Shown: positions 25,946 to 26,006 of the stretch, in pieces
Position numbering within the stretch: position 1 is the stretch's first letter
Layout of the letters: the number at the start of each line of letters is the position of its first letter
Assembly (NCBI GenBank): GCA_027603945.1
Contig: JADIIU010000161.1
Coordinates: forward strand, 1-26,006
Reading direction: 5' to 3'
DNA from: Terramyces sp. JEL0728
Lineage: Eukaryota; Chytridiomycota; Chytridiomycetes; Rhizophydiales; Terramycetaceae
DNA: 26,006 bases
Notes under the pieces: model-generated
What the model saw: only the letters and a program-made list of their open reading frames with translations
What the model was told of the DNA's origin: nothing
Databases searched by the model: none
Made by a program: the position numbers and the translations under genes

Positions 25946-26006
25946 CTTTCAGAAAAAAGATAACTGTTTCTTGAAAATTTTGTTTTTTAAAGTTGCCGTG
26001 GCTTTG

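Noticed and set aside
1..26006. Ciliate or nucleomorph origin suggested by tiny introns
   Set aside because: No in-frame TAA, TAG or TGA sense codons, and the gene repertoire (GCN4-like bZIP, HID1, P450, MRP transporter) fits an opisthokont nucleus.
1..26006. tRNA, rRNA, CRISPR or transposon content
   Set aside because: No T-loop GTTCGA-type motifs in plausible cloverleaf contexts, no spaced repeats, and no transposase or reverse transcriptase motifs were found by eye.

Overview
This window is nuclear DNA from a eukaryote with a very compact, AT-rich genome. It holds about 17 protein genes on both strands. Most are broken up by extremely short spliceosomal introns. I reconstructed 45 introns by joining reading frames against protein families I recognise, and every one is 19-23 nt long. 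Nearly all start with GTA and carry a YTAAY-like branch motif 3-7 nt before the closing AG. All ten intron-bearing gene models I trust give spliced lengths divisible by three. No tRNA, rRNA, CRISPR array or transposon was seen.

Organism (inference): GCN4-like bZIP factors, a short MRP-type ABC transporter and a CYP7/8-like P450 fit a fungus or fungal relative. Two axonemal genes (outer-arm dynein intermediate chain DNAI2, and PACRG) require a motile cilium or flagellum. A zoosporic early-diverging fungus, or a relative such as an aphelid or rozellid, is the simplest reading, but I cannot fix the lineage. All predicted stops are TAA or TGA, so nothing points to a ciliate-type code.

Layout: 1-1543, a degenerate aldehyde dehydrogenase with two offsetting frameshifts. 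1768-2667, exosome subunit EXOSC8/RRP43. 2811-5195, trafficking protein HID1. 5204-6049 (-), enoyl-CoA isomerase, whose stop lies 8 bp from the HID1 stop. 6188-7487, two tandem membrane-protein genes of unknown function. 7516-9962 (-), a ten-exon coiled-coil/zinc protein, possibly flagellar. 10016-10966 (-), a seven-TM receptor-like protein. 11455-13370, DNAI2. 13886-18417, an ABCC transporter. 18490-19330 (-), PACRG. 19483-20216, Rab5. 20264-21854 (-), the P450. 22033-22346 (-), a small unknown gene. 22565-23206, bZIP 1. 23332-24909, an M28 aminopeptidase with a membrane anchor. 25018-25926 (-), bZIP 2.

Themes: gene ends are packed so tightly that AATAAA overlaps the stop codon in eight genes. 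Several intergenic regions carry perfect bZIP sites (TGACTCA or TGACGTCA), one of them upstream of bZIP 1 itself. Both bZIP genes lack an in-frame ATG where translation should begin, and both carry a similar AGTTTCTT hairpin in their leader. There is no biosynthetic cluster; the genes are housekeeping, trafficking, flagellar and regulatory.
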